This document shows positions 38,253-62,600 of a stretch of DNA of 64,000 nucleotides, one piece after another (the stretch's first letter is position 1; each line of letters begins with the position of its first letter). Source of the DNA: Paralichthys olivaceus (Eukaryota > Chordata > Actinopteri > Pleuronectiformes > Paralichthyidae); assembly GCF_024713975.1 (NCBI RefSeq), contig NC_091096.1, positions 18,473,458 to 18,537,457 on the forward strand. Reading direction: 5' to 3'. The notes below the pieces were generated by a model. It saw only the letters and a program-made list of their open reading frames with translations, searched no databases and was not told where the DNA came from. Made by a program: the position numbers and the translations under genes.

Positions 38253-38286
38253 TTAAAAACATTATAAAACAGGTATGTGGCTTATC

Positions 38287-38292
38287 TTTATT
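38287..38292 (-). terminator. Poly(A) signal candidate of snrnp200
   Basis: AATAAA on the minus strand (TTTATT on +), 540 bases after the snrnp200 stop. Cleavage 10-25 bases further would fall at about 38,265-38,275, where ciao1 transcripts should also end. Confidence 0.5.
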
Positions 38293-38831
38293 GCAAAAAA
38301 ATATTCCAGACAGCACATCATGTAAAAACACTTAGACCAGTTCCAGAACTAGATTTCATAAGAAAACAAAGAAAGTCAAAAAATATAAGTGGAGGGTTTT
38401 CTTTTGTATTGAAATTTCAAACCTGGAAGAAGAGTGTAACATCTAAATTTAGTCAACCAGCTTAATAAATGTGTTTCTCTGAATCTGCAATGCTTTAATT
38501 TCAGTCAGACCCGAAACTGACAGTAGATCAGCGAGTAGTGTGTAATAGATTTAAAACACTCAAAACCCAAACTGGCCTCATTTTACCATGTATCTCGAGC
38601 ACATGTCTGACTGTTCACTGTGAACAGATGCTGTTCACTGATCTGGACTGATGTGCATCATTCAGATGACTTTAAAATGACATTTATCACAAGAGCATAG
38701 ATGATGAATCATGACACACTTAAAGACAAGGGACATGAATCAGGCTGAATATCTACAGTAAAAACCAACAAGGAAAAAACACCTACTGATCCTTTATATA
38801 AAACAAAACCTCAGAGGCTGCAATGATCTGA

Positions 38832-50458
<11,627 letters not shown>

Positions 50459-50760
50459 GGTGCGGGTTTCGTCCTGGAGCTTTTACCGCACGTTAACTCA
50501 AAGTGAACCGGTCTGTTGACTCTGAACACCGTGACTCTGTCGGTTTGTTAAACAGACGCTGGAAACATCGGCGCTGTCCTCAGATTTGAAGCATATGGCT
50601 GTTTTCGTGTTTCACACCAGATAATGCGTTTCCTATACGTTACAATGGCCCCGCTAACACGAGCCCACAACAAGCCGCTGCTGCTGCTGGTTTCCTCTTC
50701 CGGTCTCACGAGTCTCACGAGACAATGACAAAGAACGAGCAGCGCCTCCTACAGGCTCGA
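50459..50760 (-). promoter_or_regulatory. snrnp200 promoter and 5' UTR
   Basis: CpG-rich sequence directly upstream of the ATG, without a TATA box near the expected position, as usual for a housekeeping gene. It ends in AT-rich intergenic DNA at about 50,760. Confidence 0.45.
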
Positions 50761-50939
50761 CTGTCCCACTGTGAAATCAAAAAAGTCAAGTATTAGTATT
50801 ATTATGATCAATAATGCCATATGTGCAGGACATACAGAGAATCGAAATAGCGTGTCCCTCTAATCCCCGGTGCTAACAGCATTAAACATGAAATATAAAA
50901 TATAAAATATATAAGTAATTAAAAGATAGAAACAGGCAG

Positions 50940-51130
50940 TGGCAAATCTAGACAATATAAAGAGTATAAATATGGCAGATATGGCGGGATGAACAGAATG
51001 AACGGTATAAATATAAACAGAATTATCAGTGGAATATAAATATAAATATGGCAATATGGCAGTATTAACAGAATTACAGTATAAATATAAATATGGCAGA
51101 TAAAAACAGGATTAAGAGTATAACAGTGCA
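50940..51130. repeat. Degenerate AT-rich minisatellite
   Basis: Imperfect units of about 40-45 bases repeat the words TATAAATATAAATATGGCA and GAACAGAAT/TTAACAGAATTA several times between 50,963 and 51,125. The array lies just upstream of the snrnp200 promoter. Confidence 0.6.
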
Positions 51131-51970
51131 AACAGTGTTGTAAACAGTTGGTGTACAGCAGTTGACTGTACACAAAACAGAGTCAACATGTTTTCTCTCG
51201 AAGCAAAATACGTTTTGTTGGTTGATTACTAATCATAAGCATCACGTAATATACTCTGTATCACTGTCATGTACTCACTGTCAAAATTTAATGTTATTGT
51301 GTTTTTATCTAGTGAGGAAAAAAGCCCTGCATCTTTGGGTTTTGATTTTTGGGTAAAATACAACTCATTACCCCCAAACAATTAACTCTATTAATACAAA
51401 TGCACTGTGAAAGGTCATCATTTCTTCGTGTTTGTTTACAGCTCCCTCTGTAGTTGTATTTCCACCTCTTATCAGTTTTGAACCTCATTGAAGGGATTTT
51501 GGGTAAATCATTTTTGCATCATTTCTTCATTCTGAGTTTTTGTGGTTGTTTTGTATCACTCGATAATTGTCATGCCATTTTGCATCTCCACTGAAGGTGT
51601 TTTTTTAGTTTCTAGGTGATCTGTGGACAATTTGCGTCCTGTTGTTTTTCGTTTCCTGAGCCTGTGTCTGGTCAGCCTGTTCAGGGATTCTGCCCAAAAA
51701 GACCAACAGAAAGATTGAACATAACACAGGTGACATACAGTCGTTCATGTTTTATAAATGGCATGATACTTGGCTAATCAGTGCCAAGCAATAAACAACA
51801 TATGTGATAATCAAATAACAATTCAAACCTTAATTTAAAGTTTATTAAAAAGTGGGAGATTTCATTTTGCATTTAAGTATAATAACTGATGTATATAAGA
51901 AACCAGATTTATACACGTTTTATTCACAGTTCCTCAGGTGTCCTCTGTCAACTAATCCTAAACACTCTTT
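51131..51970. other. Intergenic, no feature recognised
   Basis: AT-rich DNA between the minisatellite and a MITE-like element. No exon, RNA gene or clear regulatory block was recognised. Confidence 0.4.
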
Positions 51971-52338
51971 AAAGGTACAGTGTGTAGAATTTTGTGATAT
52001 TTTGTTGAAATTGCATGTTGCAGGTGAACACCCCTCACCTCACCCTCTCCTTCCAAACATGAAAAAGAAACTGAAGCAGCCTTTAATTGTCATAAAAACT
52101 CAAAGGTGTTTAGTTTGTCCAGTCTGGACTAATGTAAAAAACATGGTGTCCTCCGTAGAGAGGGTCCACTCTATGTAAATATAAAGTATTTAAATATAAA
52201 GGGTCTTTTCTGGGTTAAAGAAAACTACAATCCATACAATTTAGATGAAACGAACTAGTGAAAGCATCATGAGGATTATTCTACATTACATTTCTACCAA
52301 TAGTTCCCTTTCACCTAAATCTTACACACTGGACCTTT
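51971..52338. mobile_element. MITE-like non-autonomous DNA transposon
   Basis: 368-base element bounded by imperfect terminal inverted repeats. The left end reads AAAGGTACAGTGTGTAGAAT and the right end, reverse-complemented, reads AAAGGTCCAGTGTGTAAGAT. It has no coding capacity. Elements with AAAGGTCCAGTGTGTA ends are common in spiny-rayed fish genomes. The superfamily and target-site duplication could not be settled. Confidence 0.7.
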
Positions 52339-52669
52339 GAGTAAAAAGGGAAAATGCTTTTAAGAATATCTTGCATAGAGTACATCTGTGAAGTACTAAT
52401 ATCTTTTTAAAAACAAAATGTAGTTCTCTCTGGTAAACCGGACCCATAACATATGTATACTACAAGAAATCTGACATAAATAAAAAATCTTTCTGAAAGT
52501 GGTGTTTATTGATGTTTTAAGTACACTGGTTATTATAGATTCATTGGTTTATACACAATATATGTGCACGCTGTAAGTATGATGTTATCTATTAAGTGTT
52601 GTGTGTTTCACTTGGATATGCATGATGCTTTGTGATATACTGTAAATAGACTGCACCTGCACAATGTTC

Positions 52670-52800
52670 ACATCCAGGTGGCAGCATTGAGTTAAGTTTG
52701 GAGTTAAGTGCTTTGCTCAAAAACACTGACTTGTTGACAGGAGGAGCCAGAAATCAAACTACCAATCCAGCTTTTAATGAGCGACCTGTTCACAACTGCC
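52670..52800. repeat. Degenerate fish SINE-like fragment
   Basis: The phrases TTGCTCAAAAACACTGACTT and GGAGCCAGAAATCAAACTAC resemble the common fish repeat ending TGCTCAAGGGCAC...GGAATCGAACC. The match is partial and the edges are approximate. Confidence 0.35.
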
Positions 52801-54438
52801 CACAAATATGTACAAATGCTTCCTGAGAATGTGACTGTTCATCTTTCATAGATGTGAAACCGATTTGACAAAGTGATCTAACAAATGTATGAGCAAGGCA
52901 TTAGGGGTATGTGAAAAAGTTTCATCTTTAGCCCAAATGATGATGTTTTTTCTGAGATGCACTGAAGAGGAAATGTGTAAATAATTTAGAAAAAGTGAGA
53001 CAAAATAAAAAAACAAGAAGAGGAGGATGTAAATGTGTGTTTGTGTGTTTTGTTTAGTGTCTTCATGTTTGTATTTACTGTCTCTAGCCTCATGTAACTT
53101 CCAACCCCCCTGCACATCTGTTAACAACATTTCTGACATCTACATGCAGCTTTAACCTCAGCCACACCCAGTGTCACACACACACACACACACAGTGAGA
53201 TTCAAGATGCCTCACATGTTCTCGGGTCGTATTTGGAGTGTGTATATCCTCTTCTCATGTGTCACCTCATCAGTTATGAAGTGTACTCTTCTGTCACCTC
53301 AGGTTTAGAGGACATGCAGACTTGTGACCATCAGTGAGGAGGATCACATGATCAGTGGTGTTTGCCTCATAATACCTTCTCAGTGCATGGTTCCAAACAA
53401 CACAAAAACAATCATAAAGCAAACTAATAGGATCTGATATTTTCTCAGCCAAATTGCCTTTGTGCAAATCCTCCATTGTGTTGAAGTCTTGTGTCTGGAC
53501 AATGTGATCTCTGTAGTGTTCTGTCACAGGAACACCACATGAGCACACCTCAGCTGTTTGAGCAGCTGTTGCCATGAATGACGCCATCTGTGAACACACT
53601 CAGCCCCTGGAGCTCCTGATGGGTGTGTGAGAAAAACACGATTGTCCCCGATACACTCATCATGAGCATGCTGTATGTACAGAGTTCGGCCAAGATAAGA
53701 GTGGAGCAGGATCGTTTTCTTCCAGGATTAACACTTCCTGCGTGACCCAGACATGGTTTGGTTTAAACGATCTCCTGAGTGAAGTTAACAGTCTGTGCTG
53801 CCAGGGCTCTGTATTAACATGAGGATGCTTAACAAGCCGGGTTAGGCTAGGTGAGGTATTATAGGGCAACGCTGAAACTCCTGACGTGTGCCTCCAACTC
53901 TATTCTTGCTCCACTGAAATTAGATCCATAGAGTTCACTCTTAACCATCTTATGCCGATTCCTCAGCGACCCGTCTTCACCAAACATTTCTGTTCATCAT
54001 ATTTACTATACTGAGGTGTAATGAACCAGATGACTCCATTTATTTAGAATCTAGGACAAGATGGTGAATATCCCTTGTACGTTTGAAGGTCTTCTGCACA
54101 ATTTAGGTGACTAACTACCAGTAGATGTTCACAGGTGTTAGAGGCCACCAGTGGATGTAAGGGACAAAACTTTGGATGTGAACCTTAGTGTCAGCAAGTG
54201 TTTGGGCCTTTTGATCAATGATACAGGCTGAACTTGAGGGTAAACTGAGGCTAACGGCAAATCTGGCTTGTAGGGCAGTACCATGAAAGCCATGTGGCCC
54301 ACTCAGTAGATCAGACATCAATACCTCTATGCCTTTTTAAACTGAATGCTTACACACACTACAACTCAACAATATTAAGAAACAGTGAACTGTGTTAATC
54401 AATACACAATGAGGCTTGATAATGTCTCTCTGTACAGT
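52801..54438. other. Intergenic between the repeats and the zfand5 3' end
   Basis: No gene was recognised. It includes a (CA)n microsatellite at about 53,174-53,195. Short open frames here have no family resemblance. Confidence 0.4.
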
Positions 54439-54444
54439 TTTATT
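54439..54444 (-). terminator. Poly(A) signal candidate of zfand5
   Basis: AATAAA on the minus strand in the context GTAAATAAAAC, about 1.8 kb after the stop codon. It implies a 1.8-kb AU-rich 3' UTR (54,430-56,256) containing (AC)n tracts at about 54,740-54,772 and 54,938-54,963. Confidence 0.5.
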
Positions 54445-56256
54445 TACATGATACTATTCTGTCGTAATGCTGGATAGCAAGATTATATGTAATACATAAA
54501 TATCAACACAGTTTGCTGTTTTTTCATTTTTTGTACAAATTTGCATATAACTAAGAATCAGAAAGGAAAAAAACTCAAACGGATACATACAGTTATCTTT
54601 TAAATGAAAAAAAAATAAACACACATCCTTAGGCAGAAAAAAAGGGGGATCAACACAAGTCACAAACATACATGGGTTTCACTGTATCAGGCAGCCATGA
54701 AAACACTTTTGCACAGGTAAGTGCACGAGCCGGCGCACAAATACACACACACACACCCACACACACGCACACCTCTACGGTGCTCAATAGCAGACACACG
54801 GACTAATAGCTGTTAGACAGATGAGAAGTTACATCTAATCTTGGAATCTATTATTTTTCATAAGTCATGCTCCTGTAGTTCTGTAAACATGTGCTGATAA
54901 ACCGGGTAGCTCCACAGACAAAAGGGTTGGGGAACAACACACACACACACACACACATACATACACCCCCATCCTCCCACCCACACGCAGCTCACATGAA
55001 CGTTCTGTTAGCGCATTTTTAAAAAATTAAACAGAAAAGAAAATGGTTCACATACTCTAATTCCACAAATGCACCGAATACATGCGCTAACATCAGTACA
55101 ATATCGATGGAAGAGGAAAAAAGGTAACATAACAGATAATTGTCGCTCAGCAAATAAAATGTCTGAAACCCTAAGTTGAGTGATACCAAATATTTTCTGA
55201 AACACAAATGCAGATGAAGTGTAAGTCATGCATTTTCCCATTCATTCATGCCCCTACAATAACGTAGCCTAAAGTCACCTACCAGGCCTGCCAGGGAAGG
55301 GTGCCATCTTTCCTCTCAGGCTACTCATCAGTACACACAGCCCTGCACCAGGCGTCTAAGATTGCAATCTGAGCTCCAGACCAGATGGGGAAACTCCTTT
55401 ACCCAATATATCCACTGAAAACGTTTATACCCAGTGAAACATGGAGTCATATGTTTGTCCCTGCCTAGCGTGATACCTCCAGCCATAATGGAAACAGCCT
55501 TGTCACAGTCAAGACCTGTTTATCACGGGGTCGCCTATCAAGATGATCCGTTGCTCTGCTGGGGTCAAAGCAAATGAACACAAAGAGAAACAGGAAGACA
55601 ACAAAGCTTAACACAGCAGTGGTGAGGTAGGTAAAGCTAGGAAAGACAGAGACGAAGTAACACAGTCCCTTGTGCACAGAGGGGGGACAGATGTACGGCT
55701 CTCCAAACATTGACTCCAGTAGCAACAGAGCGCGGGACCAGAAGATCAAAGGTTGAGGGACAAAACTTGTGTGGACTGTCACTGTGTAGTCTGAATGCTG
55801 TGAAAGACCCGCCAGTGTCAGACACATGGCAGGGTCCGAGCAAAATGGCTGTCTACGGTTTGGCACAAAATGGCGCCTGGTTTAGGTGAGAGGAGCACAG
55901 CTTATCCTGGACAGTTAGCCTGGGCTGCTTTTGATAAGACAATACATATTCTTTAAAAAAAAAAAGGGGACTCAACAGCAGCAAAATCACACCACAGAAA
56001 ATAGGATAAAACAAACTAATGAGTTAATCAAAAAGGAGAAAAGTGATCATTCATGCATCTCCCTCGGGCAGGATGTTTTCATTTTTTACTTATTTTTTTC
56101 CCATTGTTTTCTTGAGGTTGTCATTTTGGAAATCAAGTCCTTTCAATCCCCACTTGGCCACTCGTGCCAGTGCTCATTTCAAAAGGTTCGCACTCATACT
56201 CCAGTCTTTGTCAAAGGTGTTTTTCATTGATGTCGTCGCTCCTGGTTTTGTCAAAT

Positions 56257-58797
56257 CTATATTCTCTGGATCTTGTCAGCCACCACAACAGGGTTCTCTT
56301 TACGGATCTTGGCAGCAGCCTCGGCCTTGTAATCGTAGGGGCAGTTGTGCTTGTCGGAGTACCGGTGGATGCCACAGAACAGGTTCCCACAGCGACAGTC
56401 GAACCCTGGAAACACAGACATATGGTGGTCAACACCCAGAACAAGAAGTGAAAAAGTACACTAGAGAGGTGCTGAGAAACTCTCTTTCCTCTGTCCAGTT
56501 AAACAATTACAGCTCTCAAAATAATAAGGATAATACTGTGATTGTCAATGTGTTGAATCAGATGCCCCTCCCCCGCTCACCTGTAAGGCCCACCCTTTTG
56601 CGGCACATGAAGCATCTGTTCTTCTTGGGTTTGTCACCTTTTCCATCTTCACTGCTGGAAGAGGCTACAGGGGTAGGACTAGAAGCAGCAGGTTGGCTTA
56701 CAACTACAGATAAAGACAACAGGAGGAAAGAAAAAACATATTAGTCCTGCTAGGTTTATTTATTTGTAATCTTTTACTTGTGGTAGCAGCAGATGAGTTT
56801 TTTTCAGAGATCTGTGTTACATGCAAACATGCTGGCAACTGGAATGGTGTACTTTTGTCTAATGATAATTAGAGTGCTCCTTATCTCTAAATTGCCCTCT
56901 CTTGTTCTTGGCAGAAAATAGTACATGACTCTGAGAAAGCCTCTGGCAGGCTGCATCAAATCTGAGAAAGCCCTCTGGTGTGGAGGTATTTTTAAACCGG
57001 TTTATTTATAGACGGCCTCCCTTTCTTGAAGGCAGTAAGCAAAACCAACAGTTGGGCTTAAGGTATGCAGTGAGGCATCAAACTTAAACTGTGGCTACAG
57101 AGGGTCCTACGATGTTTGTCTTAAGAAGTCTGCATGTGAGGAGTCACCTGTGTGTGTCTAATGTCTTGTGTTTCTGCTAGCCTGTCTCTTGCTTTAACTG
57201 TGTTTACGTGCGTCTGTGAGTTTTACCAGGCTCTAGGGGTTCTGGCTTGTCTTCTCTCGAGATGCTCATCTCTGTCATTTGTTGAGTTACAGGAAGAGAT
57301 CCTTGAACAGTTCTGAAGGTTTACATAAAAATTAAGAAAGGGAGGAATTAGCAGGAGAAAAGCAGGTAGTCAAGCATCAGTTCAAATGTTCTCCAACTTA
57401 AAGTACTACCTCGAACGGTCAAACTCATCCAATACTGACCTAGACATGTCTGGTGAGGAGGCAGGGGAGGCATCAACCTTGGCTAGACTGGCTTCTAGTC
57501 TCTGGATGGCCGAGGCCTCTGAGGTAGGACTAGTGGCGGAGGCTGGAAGAGAAAAGAGTGAACTCTGTTATACCAAAACTCAAAGAAAACAATCAACTTT
57601 GAAATTAATACAAGATTCAAGTAAAAAAAAAAGTATGCACAATAACAGGTGGAAAAGGAGACAAATACTTAATTTGAACCTTGCACTGATAGAGGTGTAA
57701 TCTACTGGGGGTTGCAACCCTCCCATAATCAACAATGGCCTGTTATTATTATCTTTTTTTATTTAGTTGTTTAGAAGACGCTTTTATCCAAACTGACTTA
57801 CAAGGGAGACATAACATTCAAGCTACATAGCAACAAAGATCAGACTATACAACCACTGAAATAATCATACAGTCACACTGGATGAAAAATATTGATTGTT
57901 ACAAAACATGATAAAGTACCTGGTTTTCTCAATTCAGTGTAATTTTCAGCACCATCAAATAAAACCTTTTTAACCACAATTTTATAGTTGCTACTTTGGC
58001 TACTAGCTAGTTTGTATGATGTGTAAGAATGTGTAAGTATGATGTGCTATGTGATTATTTCTAAGGTATATCAAGTGTTTTATTAGTAACAAATAATAAT
58101 ACAGAATATCAACCCACCCCTTGTTAAACCCAAAGTTACGCTCTTGCTGACTGTATTGATTAAAAAAAACAAAAAACAATTAGCCGAATCTACCAAAGAT
58201 TAATAATCTAACAGCTTTTCATCAAACGTTAAGATTTTTTTCTCTGCTCAAAGCTGAATCCAAGGATAAACTTTTTATGCCTTTGTCTTGTTTGAAGAAC
58301 AAGGGTCTAACAGGTTACCAGCATCACAGTGTGTGGGAGACTTCCATGTTTGACCTTAGAAATGTCTAAAGAAGGGAACAACCCCCCCCAAAAGCCTGAA
58401 CAGTGTCCTGAAGAAAAACAGCTGTCTCTCATTACACTGGGTGGAAAAACAGAGAGGGCTGGCAGGGGGGAGGAGAGCTGAGAAAACACTGACTCGACTT
58501 GAACTCTTCCTCGAATCCCTCCTTATCTCGAGCTGGAAATATATAACTTGAACTTCATTTCTATGTTAACACCATAAACACAAGGCAGCTGTGATCAGTT
58601 TGGATTGCACAATAACAGTTTTTGTGTAGCATCTTACCCATGGGGCTAAGGGGGCTCATACGGTCGCTGCTTTGCTGCCGTGTCAGGTGTTCCTTATAAC
58701 ATACGGAGCACATGCCATTGGTTCTTGGGTTGCCGTAGAAACCACAGCCCATGGCACAAAGCATGGGCACCGGGCTCTGGTTCGTCTCTTGGGCCAT
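56257..58797 (-). CDS. zfand5: AN1-type zinc finger protein 5 (ZNF216-like)
   Basis: Complete 206-aa A20/AN1 zinc-finger protein. Coding exons (minus): 58797-58638, 57542-57440, 57312-57227, 56703-56581, 56405-56257; the lengths sum to 207 codons. ZFAND5 binds polyubiquitin through the A20 finger and stimulates the 26S proteasome, notably in muscle wasting. The A20 finger ([20 protein letters not shown] and following, residues about 12-38) and the C-terminal AN1 finger ([19 protein letters not shown] and following, with HRYSDKHNC) have all Cys/His ligands. The linker keeps [16 protein letters not shown], which separates ZFAND5 from ZFAND6; the end is [10 protein letters not shown]. Human ZFAND5 is 213 aa; the shorter length comes from the Ser/Ala-rich linker. 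Fish can have two zfand5 paralogues, and I cannot say which this is. Confidence 0.95.
57765..57830. repeat. Short fish dispersed-repeat fragment in zfand5 intron 1
   Basis: AGACGCTTTTATCCAAACTG followed by ACTTACAAG matches a widespread teleost repeat motif (ACGCTTTTATCCAAAGCGACTTACA). Only this conserved core is recognisable. Confidence 0.4.
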
Positions 58798-58810
58798 TGC
58801 TAACAGAATG

Positions 58811-61600
58811 AAAGAGAAGAATGACAATGCTTATTAGACATGGTCACACAGAGACACACAGAAATACATTTCCATCGCAAAACACATTTCCCTGTGTTCC
58901 CAAAGAAACTTGTTGCAGAGTCAACAGGGCTGACAGATAACAGCAGAGTCATATTGTGGAAATATAAGTGTGCTCGTCTGTTTTGACCTGCCCTTTAGAA
59001 TGAATGCTTTAGTGAGCGCTTCTCCGCAGGACGTCTGGAGAACAAACAACACTCACTGTGTTCTGTTCAGCACCTTTGGCAGAAGCTGGTCTCTGTTCTG
59101 CCCCACAGCTTTGTTCACTGTTGTGTCCCCTCCTTCCCTTCCTTTCCCTCCCTCCAGCTCTTCCACCCCCTTTCACTATTTTGTATTGTTCTTCCAAACA
59201 TTTGACCCACCTCTAATTTTCGTATCTGTTTACTGTGTTTATCAGTTGTTCTCCTTTTTCATGGCTAACCACGATCTTATAATTATTTCCTCAACACCTA
59301 AAAGGTATTAATGTTACATGTGAAAGAAAATAATAAAAGCTGAAGAATGGGCTTCCTCATTACCACAAATCTTTTGACGACTAATACAACACCACTGTGT
59401 GTCATGATTATCAAAACTCCTCATCGGGCTCTAAAGGTCCTCCCTCTGGACACAAAATAACGCTCTGACTCACACGAAGCAGCTCAGCCTCAAAAGAACA
59501 AACACATCACGTAAAAAAAAACATTTGGTCTGTTCCAAATGACGACATAGTGGATGAGAATGGACAAAGTAGGTCAGCAGTTTCACAAACAGTATTCCAC
59601 TCCCTGTGGTTCTTGCCACAAAAGGTATTTCAAAACTTCCTGAGTCATGGCTCCGCACACATATGGCCAGGAAAAAAAGCATGTGCAAGTGTGTGTAACT
59701 TGGAAAAGCGTGAGTAACCATGTGACGTTGTCACCCTGTTTATGCTGCAATGCAATACAACAGGAAATTGCATCACGGGAAACACTGCCTTTAAGGCAAC
59801 AGATCAAGAACAACTTGCTGAATGAACAAACAGAGGGACAGGAAGTCCTAGATTAGTTGGGCAAGAGGCAACTGATACCAAACTGATACTCAAACAAAAC
59901 CACACACAACCAGCATCTACCAGTGTTCACATCAACAGTATCATATTTCCCTTGTAAACAACCTTTGGCCCTGTTGTGCTATAACATGGCAGCTGCTTAC
60001 TCATCTAGATTCTGGTCACGGACACAAACAGGGGGCAGGCGAGCTTAGTGTTCCAGGAGAGGCTGACAGTTGTCTCACAACGTCCTGTCAGTTCATTCGG
60101 GCTGTACTGGCCTCACCAAAACACTAAACAAGAGCCATTAAATCTTGAGCAACCCCACACCACCACCGAACCTCTCCACCCCCTCTCCTCTTACCCCTGC
60201 ATGCTATCACTGTCGTGCCAACAAAGGATTTCCTTGGAAAAGCCCACAAAGACCTTCTCTCCTGTCCAGTCACGTGTTCAACTGCTGACTTCTAAAAAAA
60301 TACCAGACATGAGGCCTGAACCAGAGGTTGGTATGTGCCTTGCAACTCGAAAGGAATTTTTCTTCGCAAGCTATGAGCTTTACACCCAGCTCCACCAATT
60401 TTATTATAACATTGATGTCTGCATTTGAATTTTAGATACACATCTAAACCCCACGTGCTTGACAAGGCTTCTGGGGTAACACAGTTCCTCAAAGGGAATG
60501 ATATGACTGAAACTAAGACTATGTCACAAATGACACCAAAAAGAACAAAGAACGACAGACTAACCATAGCTGTTGACTTTGTCACACAGAGGAACAATGG
60601 ACAGCGTGTCTCAGCTGTCACGTTTGGCCCCAGCTGTCAAGACAAACAACGGGCATCTTAACTTCACCCTCAAGACCCCTCATCCGCAGGGAGGAGGTAG
60701 ACAGTAAAAAAGAGACAGAAAGGGGGGACACATACCGCCCACGAAACAACATATATTTGTTTATGTTGTCATCACCACCAGAGTACATCAATAATCATCC
60801 TCAAATAATCGAAGGTTACATTACTGATCACGTGTGAACACCAGTGTTTTGTTCCTGACATTGACAGTAAGCGGAAACAACCCAAAATATGCCAGTTGGT
60901 GTGTTGTGTATTGTAAAACACAGCCTACAGGGTAAGTCAGGGGCTTTCCAGCACAGGGCAGGTCAGCAACCAGTCATTCAACAACCTACTCTCATAAAAA
61001 AAGACTCAGCAGGATCGTGTATGATCGAAATCGTTCCTTTAGGTGTGAGGATACATTTTGAAAAACCTAGGTGTGATGAATCTCCGGCTAACGAATAAAA
61101 CAAAAGAGGGATAGACTGAGCTCCTGTATCAGCCACAAGCTCAGCTCGTATTTCAGGCCCTGCTGGGCTGAAAACTACTGAGTCACAAGGAAGGACAGAG
61201 GAGGAAAAGCTCACTGTCGTTTTGTTACAAGCAGTAAATTATAGAGTTTGAAAACAGGACACAGTGTCGCATAAAATCAGAGATCACAGCGAGGGAACAC
61301 CAGCACTGATGTTTGGTGAAATAAACCCACAGTCTAGACATTGTGGTCCCTGCTCCCTTTGTTTCTGCTTTATCCCTTTGTCTGCCTTCTCTCTGCTTCC
61401 TGTTTAGACATCGTCCTCCTGCTCTCGATTATCCACCAATAACCATTTCTACGTGTTTCCAACAAACAGCAGCGATTATATAACAACACTTTGGCACTTG
61501 AGGACGACTTGGTGGAGCCACACAGGTCTTTAAAGGCCGAGCAAACCCGAAACTTAAAAAAACAACCAGGGCAAAAGGCTGCGTGCTGTGCTGGCACTTC
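58811..61600 (-). other. Large 5' intron of zfand5
   Basis: Sequence between the first coding exon (acceptor just upstream of 58,797) and the CpG-rich 5' region. No exon was recognised; the open frames inside are unsupported. Confidence 0.45.
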
Positions 61601-62600
61601 GTTTAATATTTAGACACACGTAGACGATTCATTCTCTCGCCCTGTACTCGCCCATTCCGGCTTATGAATTTTCTACTTGTGGACAGGAATTAGCTGAGAC
61701 TGCCCCATCCCCCAGCGAGCAGACAAACACAGACAGCTAGCAGCCATCTCTCCATCTATCCACCTCCCTCCCTTGTTTTCCCCCACCGAGCACACGGAGT
61801 CACGTTCGAGCGCTTGTGATATTTCCATTGAAGGCGGAGGAGGAAGAAGAGGAGGAGGAGGTGGTGACAAGTTCAACCAGCGACCAGATCGAATTAAAGA
61901 AGAAGGGGAGAGAACTTGTTTTGCCTCATCACGCACACACCACCTGACCTTTCGAGCCCCTGTTAAAGGTCGCCATGACACGAGCGACCGTCGAGCTTGG
62001 TTTTCTTTGGACCCCCCCCCCCCCTCTCTCTTTTCTTTTCTTTTTACCTCCACAAGCTGAACTTCAAAACTCATCCCCGTCGTTAAGAGAAAAACAAAAC
62101 AATAATCCGAGATCATCACCTGCTGAAAATCGACGAGGTTTTCTCGCGAGACGTGTGGTCGTTTGTCTTGGCAGAAGAAGAAGAAGAAAAAATAGAGTCG
62201 CGGCGGAAGGTTTCTTGTTGTTGTTGTTGTTGTTTTAGGGTCCTGGTGGTTAGGTCCTTGTGTCCTCCGTCAGACAGCCTCAGGTCGGTTCACCTCTCCC
62301 TTCCTCTGCCCTCCTGCCTCTCTCTGCCTCTCTCTCTCTTCGTCTCCTCTTCCCTCTGGATGGATGTTTGTTTCCTTCTTTAGTAAGAGGGCTGGCGGAT
62401 GATGTCACGGGTGAAACGACGTGTCGCCATTGGCTGCCCGCGGAGCCCCCGAGCGCTTTGTACAGTTCCGCGAGACGAGGAGGAGGAGGGTGGTCGGGTG
62501 CGCGCGTGCGCGTAGCCAAGGGCTCGCGTTATTACCTTATTACACATCCATTCGTCATCTTCCCACAAGGACACGAATCTTTTTTATTTTTTTATTTATT
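61600..62600 (-). promoter_or_regulatory. CpG-rich promoter / non-coding first exon region of zfand5
   Basis: CpG density rises sharply between about 61,780 and 62,520, around low-complexity tracts: (GGA)n at 61,835-61,860, a poly-C run at 62,012-62,023, (GAA)n at 62,176-62,190 and (TTG)n at 62,213-62,235. ZFAND5 has an untranslated first exon in other vertebrates, which fits this location. Exact exon edges cannot be read. Confidence 0.45.

Noticed and set aside
53160-55000. (CA)n tracts as possible CRISPR or other structured arrays
   Set aside because: They are ordinary dinucleotide microsatellites in a vertebrate genome.
56043-56744. 233-codon plus-strand frame
   Set aside because: It is antisense to the zfand5 terminal exons and 3' UTR; its amino-acid sequence has no family resemblance.
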